A stretch of DNA of 64,000 nucleotides from Synchiropus splendidus (GCF_027744825.2 NW_026527055.1:248001-312000); one strand, 5' to 3'. Positions 38,165-51,324 are shown, numbered from the stretch's first letter. Notes: generated by a model from the sequence alone, not told the origin. Made by a program: numbers and translations.

Positions 38165-40420
38165 AACTGTCTGAACTGTTTTTCCAAAGTTATCAACACT
38201 TTTATGTTTGGCGTTCCGAAACCCACCTTATCGCAGGCTGAAAAGCGTTTTTACGCATTGTGCCATAACTTTTCAGGGAAGCTTCAGAACATGAAATTTT
38301 AACCTCCCACTATAGCAGAAAGGGTCTTTCTAGTAGGTGCACATCAAATCTAAGCTCTCTGAAGTGTTTTTCCAAAGTTATCAACACTTTTATGTTTGGC
38401 GTTCCGAAACCCACCTTATCTCAGGCTGAAAAGCGTTTTTGTGCATTGTGCCATAACTTTTCAGGAAAGCTTCAGAACATGAAATTTTAACCTCCCACTA
38501 TAGCAGAAAGGGTCTTTCTAGTAGTTGCACATCAAATCTAAACTGTCTGAGGTGTTTTTCCAAAGTTATTAACACTTTTATGTTTGGCGTTCCGAAACCC
38601 ACCTTATCTCAGGCTGAAAAGCGTTTTTGTGCATTGTGCCATAACTTTTCAGGGAAGCTTCAGAACATGAAATTTTAACCTCCCACTATAGCAGAAAGGG
38701 TCTTTCTAGTAGTTGCACATCAAATCTAAACTGTCTGAAGTGTTTTTCCAAAGTTATCAACACTTTTATGTTTGGCGTTCCGAAACCCACCTTATCTCAG
38801 GCTGAAAAGCGTTTTTACGCATTGTGCCATAACTTTTCAGGGAAGCATCAGAACATGAAATTTTAACCTCCCACTATAGCAGAAAGGGTCTTTCTAGTAG
38901 GTGCACATCAAATCTAAGCTGTCTGAAGTGTTTTTCGAAAGTTATCAACACTTTTATGTTTGGCGTTCCGAAACCCACCTTATCTCAGGCTGAAAAGCGT
39001 TTTTGTGCATTGTGCCATAACTTTTCAGGGAAGCTTCAGAACATGAAATTTTAACCTCCCACTATAGCAGAAAGGGTCTTTCTAGTAGTTGCACATCAAA
39101 TCTAAACTGTCTGAAGTGTTTTTCCAAAGTTATCAACACTTTTATGTTTGGCGTTCCGAAACCCACCTTATCTCAGGCTGAAAAGCGTTTTTGTGCATTG
39201 TGCCATAACTTTTCAGGGAAGCTTCAGAACATGAAATTTTAACCTCCCACTATAGCAGAAAGGGTCTTTCTAGTAGTTGCACATCAAATCTAAACTGTCT
39301 GAACTGTTTTTCCAAAGTTATCAACACTTTTATGTTTGGCGTTCCGAAACACACCTTATCGCAGGCTGAAAAGCGTTTTTACGCATTGTGCCATAACTTT
39401 TCAGGGAAGCTTCAGAACATGAAATTTTAACCTCCCACTATAGCAGAAAGGGTCTTTCTAGTAGGTGCACATCAAATCTAAGCTCTCTGAAGTGTTTTTC
39501 CAAAGTTATCAACACTTTTATGTTTGGCGTTCCGAAACCCACCTTATCTCAGGCTGAAAAGCGTTTTTGTGCATTGTGCCATAACTTTTCAGGAAAGCTT
39601 CAGAACATGAAATTTTAACCTCCCACTATAGCAGAAAGGGTCTTTCTAGTAGTTGCACATCAAATCTAAACTGTCTGAGGTGTTTTTCCAAAGTTATTAA
39701 CACTTTTATGTTTGGCGTTCCGAAACCCACCTTATCTCAGGCTGAAAAGCGTTTTTGTGCATTGTGCCATAACTTTTCAGGGAAGCTTCAGAACATGAAA
39801 TTTTAACCTCCCACTATAGCAGAAAGGGTCTTTCTAGTAGTTGCACATCAAATCTAAACTGTCTGAAGTGTTTTTCCAAAGTTATCAACACTTTTATGTT
39901 TGGCGTTCCGAAACCCACCTTATCTCAGGCTGAAAAGCGTTTTTACGCATTGTGCCATAACTTTTCAGGGAAGCATCAGAACATGAAATTTTAACCTCCC
40001 ACTATAGCAGAAAGGGTCTTTCTAGTAGGTGCACATCAAATCTAAGCTGTCTGAAGTGTTTTTCGAAAGTTATCAACACTTTTATGTTTGGCGTTCCGAA
40101 ACCCACCTTATCTCAGGCTGAAAAGCGTTTTTGTGCATTGTGCCATAACTTTTCAGGGAAGCTTCAGAACATGAAATTTTAACCTCCCACTATAGTAGAA
40201 AGGGTCTTTCTAGTAGTTGCACATCAAATCTAAACTGTCTGAAGTGTTTTTCCAAAGTTATCAACACTTTTATGTTTGGCGTTCCGAAACCCACCTTATC
40301 TCAGGCTGAAAAGCGTTTTTACGCATTGTGCCATAACTTTTCAGGGAAGCTTCAGAACATGAAATTTTAACCTCCCACTATAGCAGAAAGGGTCTTTCTA
40401 GTAGGTGCACATCAAATCTA
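38165..40420 (+). repeat. Tandem duplication of a 6-monomer (1,128-bp) unit
   Basis: 38165-39292 and 39293-40420 share, at 1,128-bp spacing, 'gaactg' near 38173 and 39301, 'tatcgcagg' near 38229 and 39357, 'gaggtg' near 38549 and 39677, and 'gcatcag' (38845 and 39973). The second unit differs by 'cgaaacacacc' at 39346 and by an A in place of the final E. The same pair, with the same differences, occurs at 51325-53580, so the 6-mer duplication predates the large duplication. Confidence 0.9.
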
Positions 40421-43400
40421 AGCTCTCTGAAGTGTTTTTCGAAAGTTATCAACACTTTTATGTTTGGCGTTCCGAAACCCACCTTATCTCAGGCTGAAAA
40501 GCGTTTTTGTGCATTGTGCCATAACTTTTCAGGGAAGCTTCAGAACATGAAATTTTAACCTCCCACTATAGCAGAAAGGGTCTTTCTAGTAGTTGCACAT
40601 CAAATCTAAACTGTCTGAAGTGTTTTTCCAAAGTTATCAACACTTTTATGTTTGGCGTTCCGAAACCCACCTTATCTCAGGCTGAAAAGCGTTTTTGTGC
40701 ATTGTGCCATAACTTCTCAGGGAAGCTTCAGAACATGAAATTTTAACCTCCCACTATAGCAGAAAGGGTCTTTCTAGTAGTTGCACATCAAATCTAAACT
40801 GTCTGAAGTGTTTTTCCAAAGTTATTAACACTTTTATGTTTGGCGTTCCGAAACCCACCTTATCTCAGGCTGAAAAGCGTTTTTGTGCATTGTGCCATAA
40901 CTTTTCAGGGAAGCTTCAGAACATGAAATTTTAACCTCCCACTATAGCAGAAAGGGTCTTTCTAGTAGTTGCACATCAAATCTAAACTGTCTGAAGTGTT
41001 TTTCCAAAGTTATCAACACTTTTATGTTTGGCGTTCCGAAACCCACCTTATCTCAGGCTGAAAAGCGTTTTTGTGCATTGTGCCATAACTTTTCAGGGAA
41101 GCTTCAGAACATGAAATTTTAACCTCCCACTATAGCAGAAAGGGTCTTTCTAGTAGTTGCACATCAAATCTAAGCTGTCTGAAGTGTTTCTCAAAAGTTA
41201 TCAACACTTTTATGTGTGGCGTTCCGAAACCCACCTTATCCCAGGCTGAAAAGCGTTTTTGTGCATTGTGCCATAACTTTTCAGGGAAGCTTCAGAACAT
41301 GAAATTTTAACCTCCCACTATAGCAGAAAGGGTCTTTCTAGTAGTTGCACATCAAATCTAAACTGTCTGAAGTGTTTTTCCAAAGTTATCAACACTTTTA
41401 TGTTTGGCGTTCCGAAACCCACCTTATCTCAGGCTGAAAAGCGTTTTTACGCATTGTGCCATAACTTTTCAGGGAAGCTTCAGAACATGAAATTTTAACC
41501 TCCCACTATAGCAGAAAGGGTCTTTCTAGTAGGTGCACATCAAATCTAAGCTCTCTGAAGTGTTTTTCGAAAGTTATCAACACTTTTGTGTTTGGCGTTC
41601 CGAATCCCACCTTATCTCAGGCTGAAAAGCGTTTTTGTGCATTGTGCCATAACTTTTCAGGAAAGCTTCAGAACATGAAATTTTAACCTCCCACTATAGC
41701 AGAAAGGGTCTTTCTAGTAGTTGCACATCAAATCTAAACTGTCTGAAGTGTTTTTCCAAAGTTATTAACACTTTTATGTTTGGCGTTCCGAAACCCACCT
41801 TATCTCAGGCTGAAAAGCGTTTTTGTGCATTGTGCCATAACTTTTCAGGGAAGCTTCAGAACATGAAATTTTAACCTCCCACTATAGCAGAAAGGGTCTT
41901 TCTAGTAGTTGCACATCAAATCTAAACTGTCTGAAGTGTTTTTCCAAAGTTATTAACACTTTTATGTTTGGCGTTCCGAAACCCACCTTATCTCACGCTG
42001 AAAAGCGTTTTTGTGCATTGTGCCATAACTTTTCAGGGAAGCTTCAGAACATGAAATTTTAACCTCCCACTATAGCAGAAAGGGTCTTTCTAGTAGTTGC
42101 ACATCAAATCTAAACTGTCTGAAGTGTTTTTCCAAAGTTATCAACACTTTTATGTTTGGCGTTCCGAAACCCACCTTATCTCAGGCTGAAAAGCGTTTTT
42201 ACGCATTGTGCCATAACTTTTCAGGGAAGCTTCAGAACATGAAATTTTAACCTCCCACTATAGCAGAAAGGGTCTTTCTAGTAGGTGCACATCAAATCTA
42301 AGCTTTCTGAAGTGTTTTTCGAAAGTTATCAACACTTTTATGTTTGGCGTTCCGAAACCCACCTTTTCTCAGGCTGAAAAGCGTTTTTGTGCATTGTGCC
42401 ATAACTTTTCAGGGAAGCTTCAGAACATGAAATTTTAACCTCCCACGATAGCAGAAAGGGTCTTTCTAGTAGTTGCACATCAAATCTAAGCTGTCTGAAG
42501 TGTTTTTCAAAAGTTATCAACACTTTTATGTTTGGCGTTCCGAAACCCACCTTATCTCAGGCTGAAAAGCGTTTTTGTGCATTGTGCCATAACTTTTCAG
42601 GAAAGCTTCAGAACATGAAATTTTAACCTCCCACTATAGCAGAAAGGGTCTTTCTAGTAGTTGCACATCAAATCTAAACTGTCTGAAGTGTTTTTCCAAA
42701 GTTATCAACACTTTTATGTTTGGCGTTCCGAAACCCACCTTATCTCAGGCTGAAAAGCGTTTTTACGCATTGTGCCATAACTTTTCAGGGAAGCTTCAGA
42801 ACATGAAATTTTAACCTCCCACTATAGCAGAAAGGGTCTTTCTAGTAGGTGCACATCAAATCTAAGCTGTCTGAAGTGTTTTTCGAAAGTTATCAACACT
42901 TTTATGTTTGGCGTTCCGAAACCCACCTTATCTCAGGCTGAAAAGCGTTTTTGTGCATTGTGCCATAACTTTTCAGGGAAGCTTCAGAACATGAAATTTT
43001 AACCTCCCACGATAGCAGAAAGGGTCTTTCTCGTAGTTGCACATCAAATCTAAGCTGTCTGAAGTGTTTTTCAAAAGTTATCAACACTTTTATGTTTGGC
43101 GTTCCGAAACCCACCTTATCTCAGGCTGAAAAGCGTTTTTGTGCATTGTGCCATAACTTTTCAGGGAAGCTTCAGAACATGAAATTATAACCTCCCACTA
43201 TAGCAGAAAGGGTCTTTCTAGTAGGTGCACATCAAATCTAAACTGTCTGAAGTGTTTTTCCAAAGTTATTAACACTTTTATGTTTGGCGTTCCGAAACCC
43301 ACCTTATCTCAGGCTGAAAAGCGTTTTTGTGCATTGTGCCATAACTTTTCAGGGAAGCTTCAGAACATGAAATTTTAACCTCCCACTATAGCAGAAAGGG

Positions 43401-45119
43401 TCTTTCTAGTAGGTGCACATCAAATCTAAGCTGTCTGAAGTGTTTTTCGAAAGTTATCAACACTTTTATGTTTGGCGTTCCGAAACCCACCTTATCTCAG
43501 GCTGAAAAGCGTTTTTGTGCATTGTGCCATAACTTTTCAGGGAAGCTTCAGAACATGAAATTTTAACCTCCCACGATAGCAGAAAGGGTCTTTCTAGTAG
43601 TTGCACATCAAATCTAAGCTGTCTGAAGTGTTTTTCAAAAGTTATCAACACTTTTATGTTTGGCGTTCCGAAACCCACCTTATCTCAGGCTGAAAAGCGT
43701 TTTTGTGCATTGTGCCATAACTTTTCAGGGAAGCTTCAGAACATGAAATTATAACCTCCCACTATAGCAGAAAGGGTCTTTCTAGTAGGTGCACATCAAA
43801 TCTAAACTGTCTGAAGTGTTTTTCCAAAGTTATTAACACTTTTATGTTTGGCGTTCCGAAACCCACCTTATCTCAGGCTGAAAAGCGTTTTTGTGCATTG
43901 TGCCATAACTTTTCAGGGAAGCTTCAGAACATGAAATTTTAACCTCCCACTATAGCAGAAAGGGTCTTTCTAGTAGTTGCACATCAAATCTAAACTGTCT
44001 GAAGTGTTTTTCCAAAGTTATCAACACTTTTTGTTTGGCGTTCCGAAACCCACCTTATCTCAGGCTGAAAAGCGTTTTTGTGCATTGTGCCATAACTTTT
44101 CAGGGAAGCTTCAGAACATGAAATTTTAACCTCCCACTATAGCAGAAAGGGTCTTTCTAGTAGGTGCACATCAAATCTAAACTGTCTGAAGTGTTTTTCC
44201 AAAGTTATTAACACTTTTATGTTTGGCGTTCCGAAACCCACCTTATCTCAGGCTGAAAAGCGTTTTTGTGCATTGTGCCATAACTTTTCAGGGAAGCTTC
44301 AGAACATGAAATTTTAACCTCCCACTATAGCAGAAAGGGTCTTTCTAGTAGTTGCACATCAAATCTAAACTGTCTGAAGTGTTTTTCCAAAGTTATCAAC
44401 ACTTTTATGTTTGGCGTTCCGAAACCCACCTTATCTCAGGCTGAAAAGCGTTTTTGTGCATTGTGCCATAACTTTTCAGGGAAGCTTCAGAACATGAAAT
44501 TTTAACCTCCCACTATAGCAGAAAGGGTCTTTCTAGTAGTTGCACATCAAATCTAAGCTGTCTGAAGTGTTTTTCAAAAGTTATCAACACTTTTATGTTT
44601 GGCGTTCCGAAACCCACCATATCTCAGGCTGAAAAGCGTTTTTGTGCATTGTGCCATAACTTTTCAGGAAAGCTTCAGAACATGAAATTTTAACCTCCCA
44701 CTATAGCAGAAAGGGTCTTTCTGGTAGTTGCACATCAAATCTAAACTGTCTGAAGTGTTTTTCCAAAGTTATCAACACTTTTATGTTTGGCGTTCCGAAA
44801 CCCACCTTATCTCAGGCTGAAAAGCTTTTTTACGCATTGTGCCATAACTTTTCAGGGAAGCTTCAGAACATGAAATTTTAACCTCCCACTATAGCAGAAA
44901 GGGTCTTTCTAGTAGGTGCACATCAAATCTAAGCTCTCTGAAGTGTTTTTCCAAAGTTATCAACACTTTTATGTTTGGCGTTCCGAAACCCACCTTATCT
45001 CAGGCTGAAAAGCGTTTTTGTGCATTGTGCCATAACTTTTCAGGAAAGCTTCAGAACATGAAATTTTAACCTCCCACTATAGCAGAAAGGGTCTTTCTAG
45101 TAGTTGCACATCAAATCTA

Positions 45120-45495
45120 AACTGTCTGAAGTGTTTTTCCAAAGTTATTAACACTTTTATGTTTGGCGTTCCGAAACCCACCTTATCTCAGGCTGAAAAG
45201 CGTTTTTGTGCATTGTGCCATAACTTTTCAGGGAAGCTTCAGAACATGAAATTTTAACCTCCCACTATAGCAGAAAGGGTCTTTCTAGTAGTTGCACATC
45301 AAATCTAAACTGTCTGAAGTGTTTTTCCAAAGTTATTAACACTTTTATGTTTGGCGTTCCGAAACCCACCTTATCTCAGGCTGAAAAGCGTTTTTGTGCA
45401 TTGTGCCATAACTTTTCAGGGAAGCTTCAGAACATGAAATTTTAACCTCCCACTATAGCAGAAAGGGTCTTTCTAGTAGTTGCACATCAAATCTA
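45120..45495 (+). repeat. Two C monomers present only in copy 2
   Basis: Both have 'ttattaac' and GT at 89-90 and are almost identical. The paralogous site in copy 1 (34215/34216) lacks them. The related sites at 37.8-38.2 kb, 51.0-51.3 kb and 57.9-58.3 kb also have two C monomers, so loss from copy 1 is likelier than gain in copy 2. Confidence 0.75.
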
Positions 45496-47320
45496 AACTG
45501 TCTGAACTGTTTTTCCAAAGTTATCAACACTTTTATGTTTGGCGTTCCGAAACCCACCTTATCTCAGGCTGAAAAGCGTTTTTACGCATTGTGCCATAAC
45601 TTTTCAGGGAAGCTTCAGAACATGAAATTTTAACCTCCCACTATAGCAGAAAGGGTCTTTCTAGTAGGTGCACATCAAATCTAAGCTCTCTGAAGTGTTT
45701 TTCCAAAGTTATCAACACTTTTATGTTTGGCGTTCCGAAACCCACCTTATCTCAGGCTGAAAAGCGTTTTTGTGCATTGTGCCATAACTTTTCAGGAAAG
45801 CTTCAGAACATGAAATTTTAACCTCCCACTATAGCAGAAAGGGTCTTTCTAGTAGTTGCACATCAAATCTAAACTGTCTGAAGTGTTTTTCCAAAGTTAT
45901 TAACACTTTTATGTTTGGCGTTCCGAAACCCACCTTATCTCAGGCTGAAAAGCGTTTTTGTGCATTGTGCCATAACTTTTCAGGGAAGCTTCAGAACATG
46001 AAATTTTAACCTCCCACTATAGCAGAAAGGGTCTTTCTAGTAGTTGCACATCAAATCTAAACTGTCTGAAGTGTTTTTCCAAAGTTATCAACACTTTTAT
46101 GTTTGGCGTTCCGAAACCCACCTTATCTCAGGCTGAAAAGCGTTTTTACGCATTGTGCCATAACTTTTCAGGGAAGCTTCAGAACATGAAATTTTAACCT
46201 CCCACTATAGCAGAAAGGGTCTTTCTAGTAGTTGCACATCAAATCTAAGCTGTCTGAAGTGTTTTTCAAAAGTTATCAACACTTTTATGTTTGGCGTTCC
46301 GAAACCCACCTTATCTCAGGCTGAAAAGCGTTTTTGTGCATTGTGCCATAACTTTTCAGGGAAGCTTCAGAACATGAAATTTTAACCTCCCACTATAGCA
46401 GAAAGGGTCTTTCTAGTAGTTGCACATCAAATCTAAACTGTCTGAAGTGTTTTTCCAAAGTTATCAACACTTTTATGTTTGGCGTTCCGAAACCCACCTT
46501 ATCTCAGGCTGAAAAGCGTTTTTACGCATTGTGCCATAACTTTTCAGGGAAGCTTCAGAACATGAAATTTTAACCTCCCACTATAGCAGAAAGGGTCTTT
46601 CTAGTAGGTGCACATCAAATCTAAGCTCTCTGAAGTGTTTTTCGAAAGTTATCAACACTTTTATGTTTGGCGTTCCGAAACCCACCTTATCTCAGGCTGA
46701 AAAGCGTTTTTGTGCATTGTGCCATAACTTTTCAGGAAAGCTTCAGAACATGAAATTTTAACCTCCCACTATAGCAGAAAGGGTCTTTCTAGTAGTTGCA
46801 CATCAAATCTAAACTGTCTGAAGTGTTTTTCCAAAGTTATTAACACTTTTATGTTTGGCGTTCCGAAACCCACCTTATCTCAGGCTGAAAAGCGTTTTTG
46901 TGCATTGTGCCATAACTTTTCAGGGAAGCTTCAGAACATGAAATTTTAACCTCCCACTATAGCAGAAAGGGTCTTTCTAGTAGTTGCACATCAAATCTAA
47001 ACTGTCTGAAGTGTTTTTCCAAAGTTATTAACACTTTTATGTTTGGCGTTCCGAAACCCACCTTATCTCAGGCTGAAAAGCGTTTTTGTGCATTGTGCCA
47101 TAACTTTTCAGGGAAGCTTCAGAACATGAAATTTTAACCTCCCACTATAGCAGAAAGGGTCTTTCTAGTAGTTGCACATCAAATCTAAACTGTCTGAAGT
47201 GTTTTTCCAAAGTTATCAACACTTTTATGTTTAGCGTTCCGAAACCCACCTTATCTCAGGCTGAAAAGCGTTTTTACGCATTGTGCCATAACTTTTCAGG
47301 GAAGCTTCAGAACATGAAAT

Positions 47321-47332
47321 TTTAACCTCTCC
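47321..47332 (+). repeat. One-base insertion 'aacctctccac', second occurrence
   Basis: Identical to the change at 36041-36052 and in the same monomer context, an A carrying 'tttagcg'. It ties copy 2 to copy 1 and restores the 188-bp phase lost at the 44027 deletion. Confidence 0.9.
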
Positions 47333-48316
47333 ACTATAGCAGAAAGGGTCTTTCTAGTAGGTGCACATCAAATCTAAGCTGTCTGAAGTGTTTTTCGAAA
47401 GTTATCAACACTTTTATGTTTGGCGTTCCGAAACCCACCTTATCTCAGGCTGAAAAGCGTTTTTGTGCATTGTGCCATAACTTTTCAGGGAAGCTTCAGA
47501 ACATGAAATTTTAACCTCCCACTATAGCAGAAAGGGTCTTTCTAGTAGTTGCACATCAAATCTAAGCTGTCTGAAGTGTTTTTCAAAAGTTATCAACACT
47601 TTTATGTTTGGCGTTCCGAAACCCACCTTATCTCAGGCTGAAAAGCGTTTTTGTGCATTGTGCCATAACTTTTCAGGAAAGCTTCAGAACATGAAATTTT
47701 AACCTCCCACTATAGCAGAAAGGGTCTTTCTAGTAATTGCACATCAAATCTAAACTGTCTGAAGTGTTTTTCCAAAGTTATCAACACTTTTATGTTTGGC
47801 GTTCCGAAACCCACCTTATCTCAGGCTGAAAAGCGTTTTTACGCATTGTGCCATAACTTTTCAGGGAAGCTTCAGAACATGAAATTTTAACCTCCCACTA
47901 TAGCAGAAAGGGTCTTTCTAGTAGGTGCACATCAAATCTAAGCTCTCTGAAGTGTTTTTCGAAAGTTATCAACACTTTTATGTTTGGCGTTCCGAAACCC
48001 ACCTTATCTCAGGCTGAAAAGCGTTTTTGTGCATTGTGCCATAACTTTTCAGGGAAGCTTCAGAACATGAAATTTTAACCTCCCACTATAGCAGAAAGGG
48101 TCTTTCTAGTAGTTGCACATCAAATCTAAACTGTCTGAAGTGTTTTTCCAAAGTTATTAACACTTTTATGTTTGGCGTTCCGAAACCCACCTTATCTCAG
48201 GCTGAAAAGCGTTTTTGTGCATTGTGCCATAACTTTTCAGGGAAGCTTCAGAACATGAAATTTTAACCTCCCACTATAGCAGAAATGGTCTTTCTAGTAG
48301 TTGCACATCAAATCTA

Positions 48317-50196
48317 AACTGTCTGAAGTGTTTTTCCAAAGTTATCAACACTTTTATGTTTGGCGTTCCGAAACCCACCTTATCTCAGGCTGAAAAGCGT
48401 TTTTGTGCATTGTGCCATAACTTTTCAGGGAAGCTTCAGAACATGAAATTTTAACCTCCCACTATAGCAGAAAGGGTCTTTCTAGTAGTTGCACATCAAA
48501 TCTAAGCTGTCTGAAGTGTTTTTCAAAAGTTATCAACACTTTTATGTTTGGCGTTCCGAAACCCACCTTATCTTAGGCTGAAAAGCGTTTTTGTGCATTG
48601 TGCCATAACTTTTCAGGAAAGCTTCAGAACATGAAATTTTAACCTCCCACTATAGCAGAAAGGGTCTTTCTAGTAGTTGCACATCAAATCTAAACTGTCT
48701 GAAGTGTTTTTCCAAAGTTATCAACACTTTTATGTTTGGCGTTCCGAAACCCACCTTATCTCAGGCTGAAAAGCGTTTTTACGCATTGTGCCATAACTTT
48801 TCAGGGAAGCTTCAGAACATGAAATTTTAACCTCCAACTATAGCAGAAAGGGTCTTTCTAGTAGGTGCACATCAAATCTAAGCTGTCTGAAGTGTTTTTC
48901 GAAAGTTATCAACACTTTTATGTTTGGCGTTCCGAAACCCACCTTATCTCAGGCTGAAAAGCGTTTTTGTGCATTGTGCCATAACTTTTCAGGGAAGCTT
49001 CAGAACATGAAATTTTAACCTCCCACGATAGCAGAAAGGGTCTTTCTAGTAGTTGCACATCAAATCTAAGCTGTCTGAAGTGTTTTTCAAAAGTTATCAA
49101 CACTTTTATGTTTGGCGTTCCGAAACCCACCTTATCTCAGGCTGAAAAGCGTTTTTGTGCATTGTGCCATAACTTTTCAGGGAAGCTTCAGAACATGAAA
49201 TTATAACCTCCCACTATAGCAGAAAGGGTCTTTCTAGTAGGTGCACATCAAATCTAAACTGTCTGAAGTGTTTTTCCAAAGTTATTAACACTTTTATGTT
49301 TGGCGTTCCGAAACCCACCTTATCTCAGGCTGAAAAGCGTTTTTGTGCATTGTGCCATAACTTTTCAGGGAAGCTTCAGAACATGAAATTTTAACCTCCC
49401 ACTATAGCAGAAAGGGTCTTTCTAGTAGTTGCACATCAAATCTAAACTGTCTGAAGTGTTTTTCCAAAGTTATCAACACTTTTATGTTTGGCGTTCCGAA
49501 ACCCACCTTATCTCAGGCTGAAAAGCGTTTTTACGCATTGTGCCATAACTTTTCAGGGAAGCTTCAGAACATGAAATTTTAACCTCCCACTATAGCAGAA
49601 AGGGTCTTTCTAGTAGGTGCACATCAAATCTAAGTTCTCTGAAGTGTTTTTCGAAAGTTATCAACACTTTTATGTTTGGCGTTCCGATACCCACCTTATC
49701 TCAGGCTGAAAAGCGTTTTTATGCATTGTGCCATAACTTTTCAGGAAAGCTTCAGAACATGAAATTTTAACCTCCCACTATAGCAGAAAGTGTCTTTCTA
49801 GTAGTTGCACATCAAATCTAAACTGTCTGAAGTGTTTTTCCAAAGTTATTAACACTTTTATGTTTGGCGTTCCGAAACCCACCTTATCTCAGGCTGAAAA
49901 GCGTTTTTGTGCATTGTGCCATAACTTTTCAGGAAAGCTTCAGAACATGAAATTTTAACCTCCCACTATAGCAGAAAGGGTCTTTCTAGTAGGTGCACAT
50001 CAAATCTAAACTGTCTGAAGTGTTTTTCCAAAGTTATTAACACTTTTATGTTTGGCGTTCCGAAACCCACCTTATCTCAGGCTGAAAAGCGTTTTTGTGC
50101 ATTGTGCCATAACTTTTCAGGGAAGCTTCAGAACATGAAATTTTAACCTCCCACTATAGCAGAAAGGGTCTTTCTAGTAGTTGCACATCAAATCTA
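48317..50196 (+). repeat. Ten-monomer (1,880-bp) segment extra in copy 2
   Basis: Copy 1 has E (37037) then D with 'ccaccatatc' (37225). Copy 2 has E (48317), then D with 'tcttagg', A, B with 'cccacgata', D with 'aaattataacc', C, A, B with 'tttttatgc', C, C, E (50197), D with 'ccaccatatc' (50385). The left part resembles 31396-32523 and the right part resembles block T2. The inserted stretch is therefore itself a mosaic, bounded by E monomers, which suggests exchange between E copies. The insertion could equally be placed one monomer to the right. Confidence 0.85.
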
Positions 50197-50572
50197 AACT
50201 GTCTGAAGTGTTTTTCCAAAGTTATCAACACTTTTATGTTTGGCGTTCCGAAACCCACCTTATCTCAGGCTGAAAAGCGTTTTTGTGCATTGTGCCATAA
50301 CTTTTCAGGGAAGCTTCAGAACATGAAATTTTAACCTCCCACTATAGCAGAAAGGGTCTTTCTAGTAGTTGCACATCAAATCTAAGCTGTCTGAAGTGTT
50401 TTTCAAAAGTTATCAACACTTTTATGTTTGGCGTTCCGAAACCCACCATATCTCAGGCTGAAAAGCGTTTTTGTGCATTGTGCCATAACTTTTCAGGAAA
50501 GCTTCAGAACATGAAATTTTAACCTCCCACTATAGCAGAAAGGGTCTTTCTGGTAGTTGCACATCAAATCTA
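49445..50572 (+). repeat. Block T3 (6 monomers, A-B-C-C-E-D)
   Basis: This third T copy has 'tttttatgc' near 49718, 'gaaagtgtc' near 49787, the 'taggtgc' junction between C monomers, 'ccaccatatc' at 50443 and 'tctggtag' near 50549. It lacks the 'actttacagg' shared by T1 and T2 and has private 'agttctct' and 'ccgatacc' near 49633-49689. Confidence 0.85.
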
Positions 50573-51324
50573 AACTGTCTGAAGTGTTTTTCCAAAGTTA
50601 TCAACACTTTTATGTTTGGCGTTCCGAAACCCACCTTATCTCAGGCTGAAAAGCGTTTTTACGCATTGTGCCATAACTTTTCAGGGAAGCTTCAGAACAT
50701 GAAATTTTAACCTCCCACTATAGCAGAAAGGGTCTTTCTAGTAGGTGCACATCAAATCTAAGCTCTCTGAAGTGTTTTTCCAAAGTTATCAACACTTTTA
50801 TGTTTGGCGTTCCGAAACCCACCTTATCTCAGGCTGAAAAGCGTTTTTGTGCATTGTGCCATAACTTTTCAGGAAAGCTTCAGAACATGAAATTTTAACC
50901 TCCCACTATAGCAGAAAGGGTCTTTCTAGTAGTTGCACATCAAATCTAAACTGTCTGAAGTGTTTTTCCAAAGTTATTAACACTTTTATGTTTGGCGTTC
51001 CGAAACCCACCTTATCTCAGGCTGAAAAGCGTTTTTGTGCATTGTGCAATAACTTTTCAGGGAAGCTTCAGAACATGAAATTTTAACCTCCCACTATAGC
51101 AGAAAGGGTCTTTCTAGTAGTTGCACATCAAATCTAAACTGTCTGAAGTGTTTTTCCAAAGTTATTAACACTTTTATGTTTGGCGTTCCGAAACCCACCT
51201 TATCTCAGGCTGAAAAGCGTTTTTGTGCATTGTGCCATAACTTTTCAGGGAAGCTTCAGAACATGAAATTTTAACCTCCCACTATAGCAGAAAGGGTCTT
51301 TCTAGTAGTTGCACATCAAATCTA

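Larger units (their letters stand above)
31772..42676 (+). repeat. Large duplication, copy 1 (58 monomers, about 10.9 kb)
   Basis: This runs from the A at 31772 to just before the A at 42677, and the next copy begins there directly. Offset to copy 2 is 58 monomers at first (31997 and 42902; 33710 and 44614), 60 monomers from 34304 to about 37 kb, 70 monomers from about 37.0 to 40.6 kb, and 69 monomers to the end. Each step is a defined insertion or loss of whole monomers. Shared rare tags include the one-base deletion (33122 and 44027), 'aaagcttttttacg' near 33918 and 44822, the one-base insertion 'aacctctccac' (36044 and 47324), 'cgaaacacacc' (39346 and 52506), 'cgaatccc' near 41601 and 54573, 'ctcacgctg' near 41992 and 54964, and 'agctttct' (42301 and 55273). 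Confidence 0.9.
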
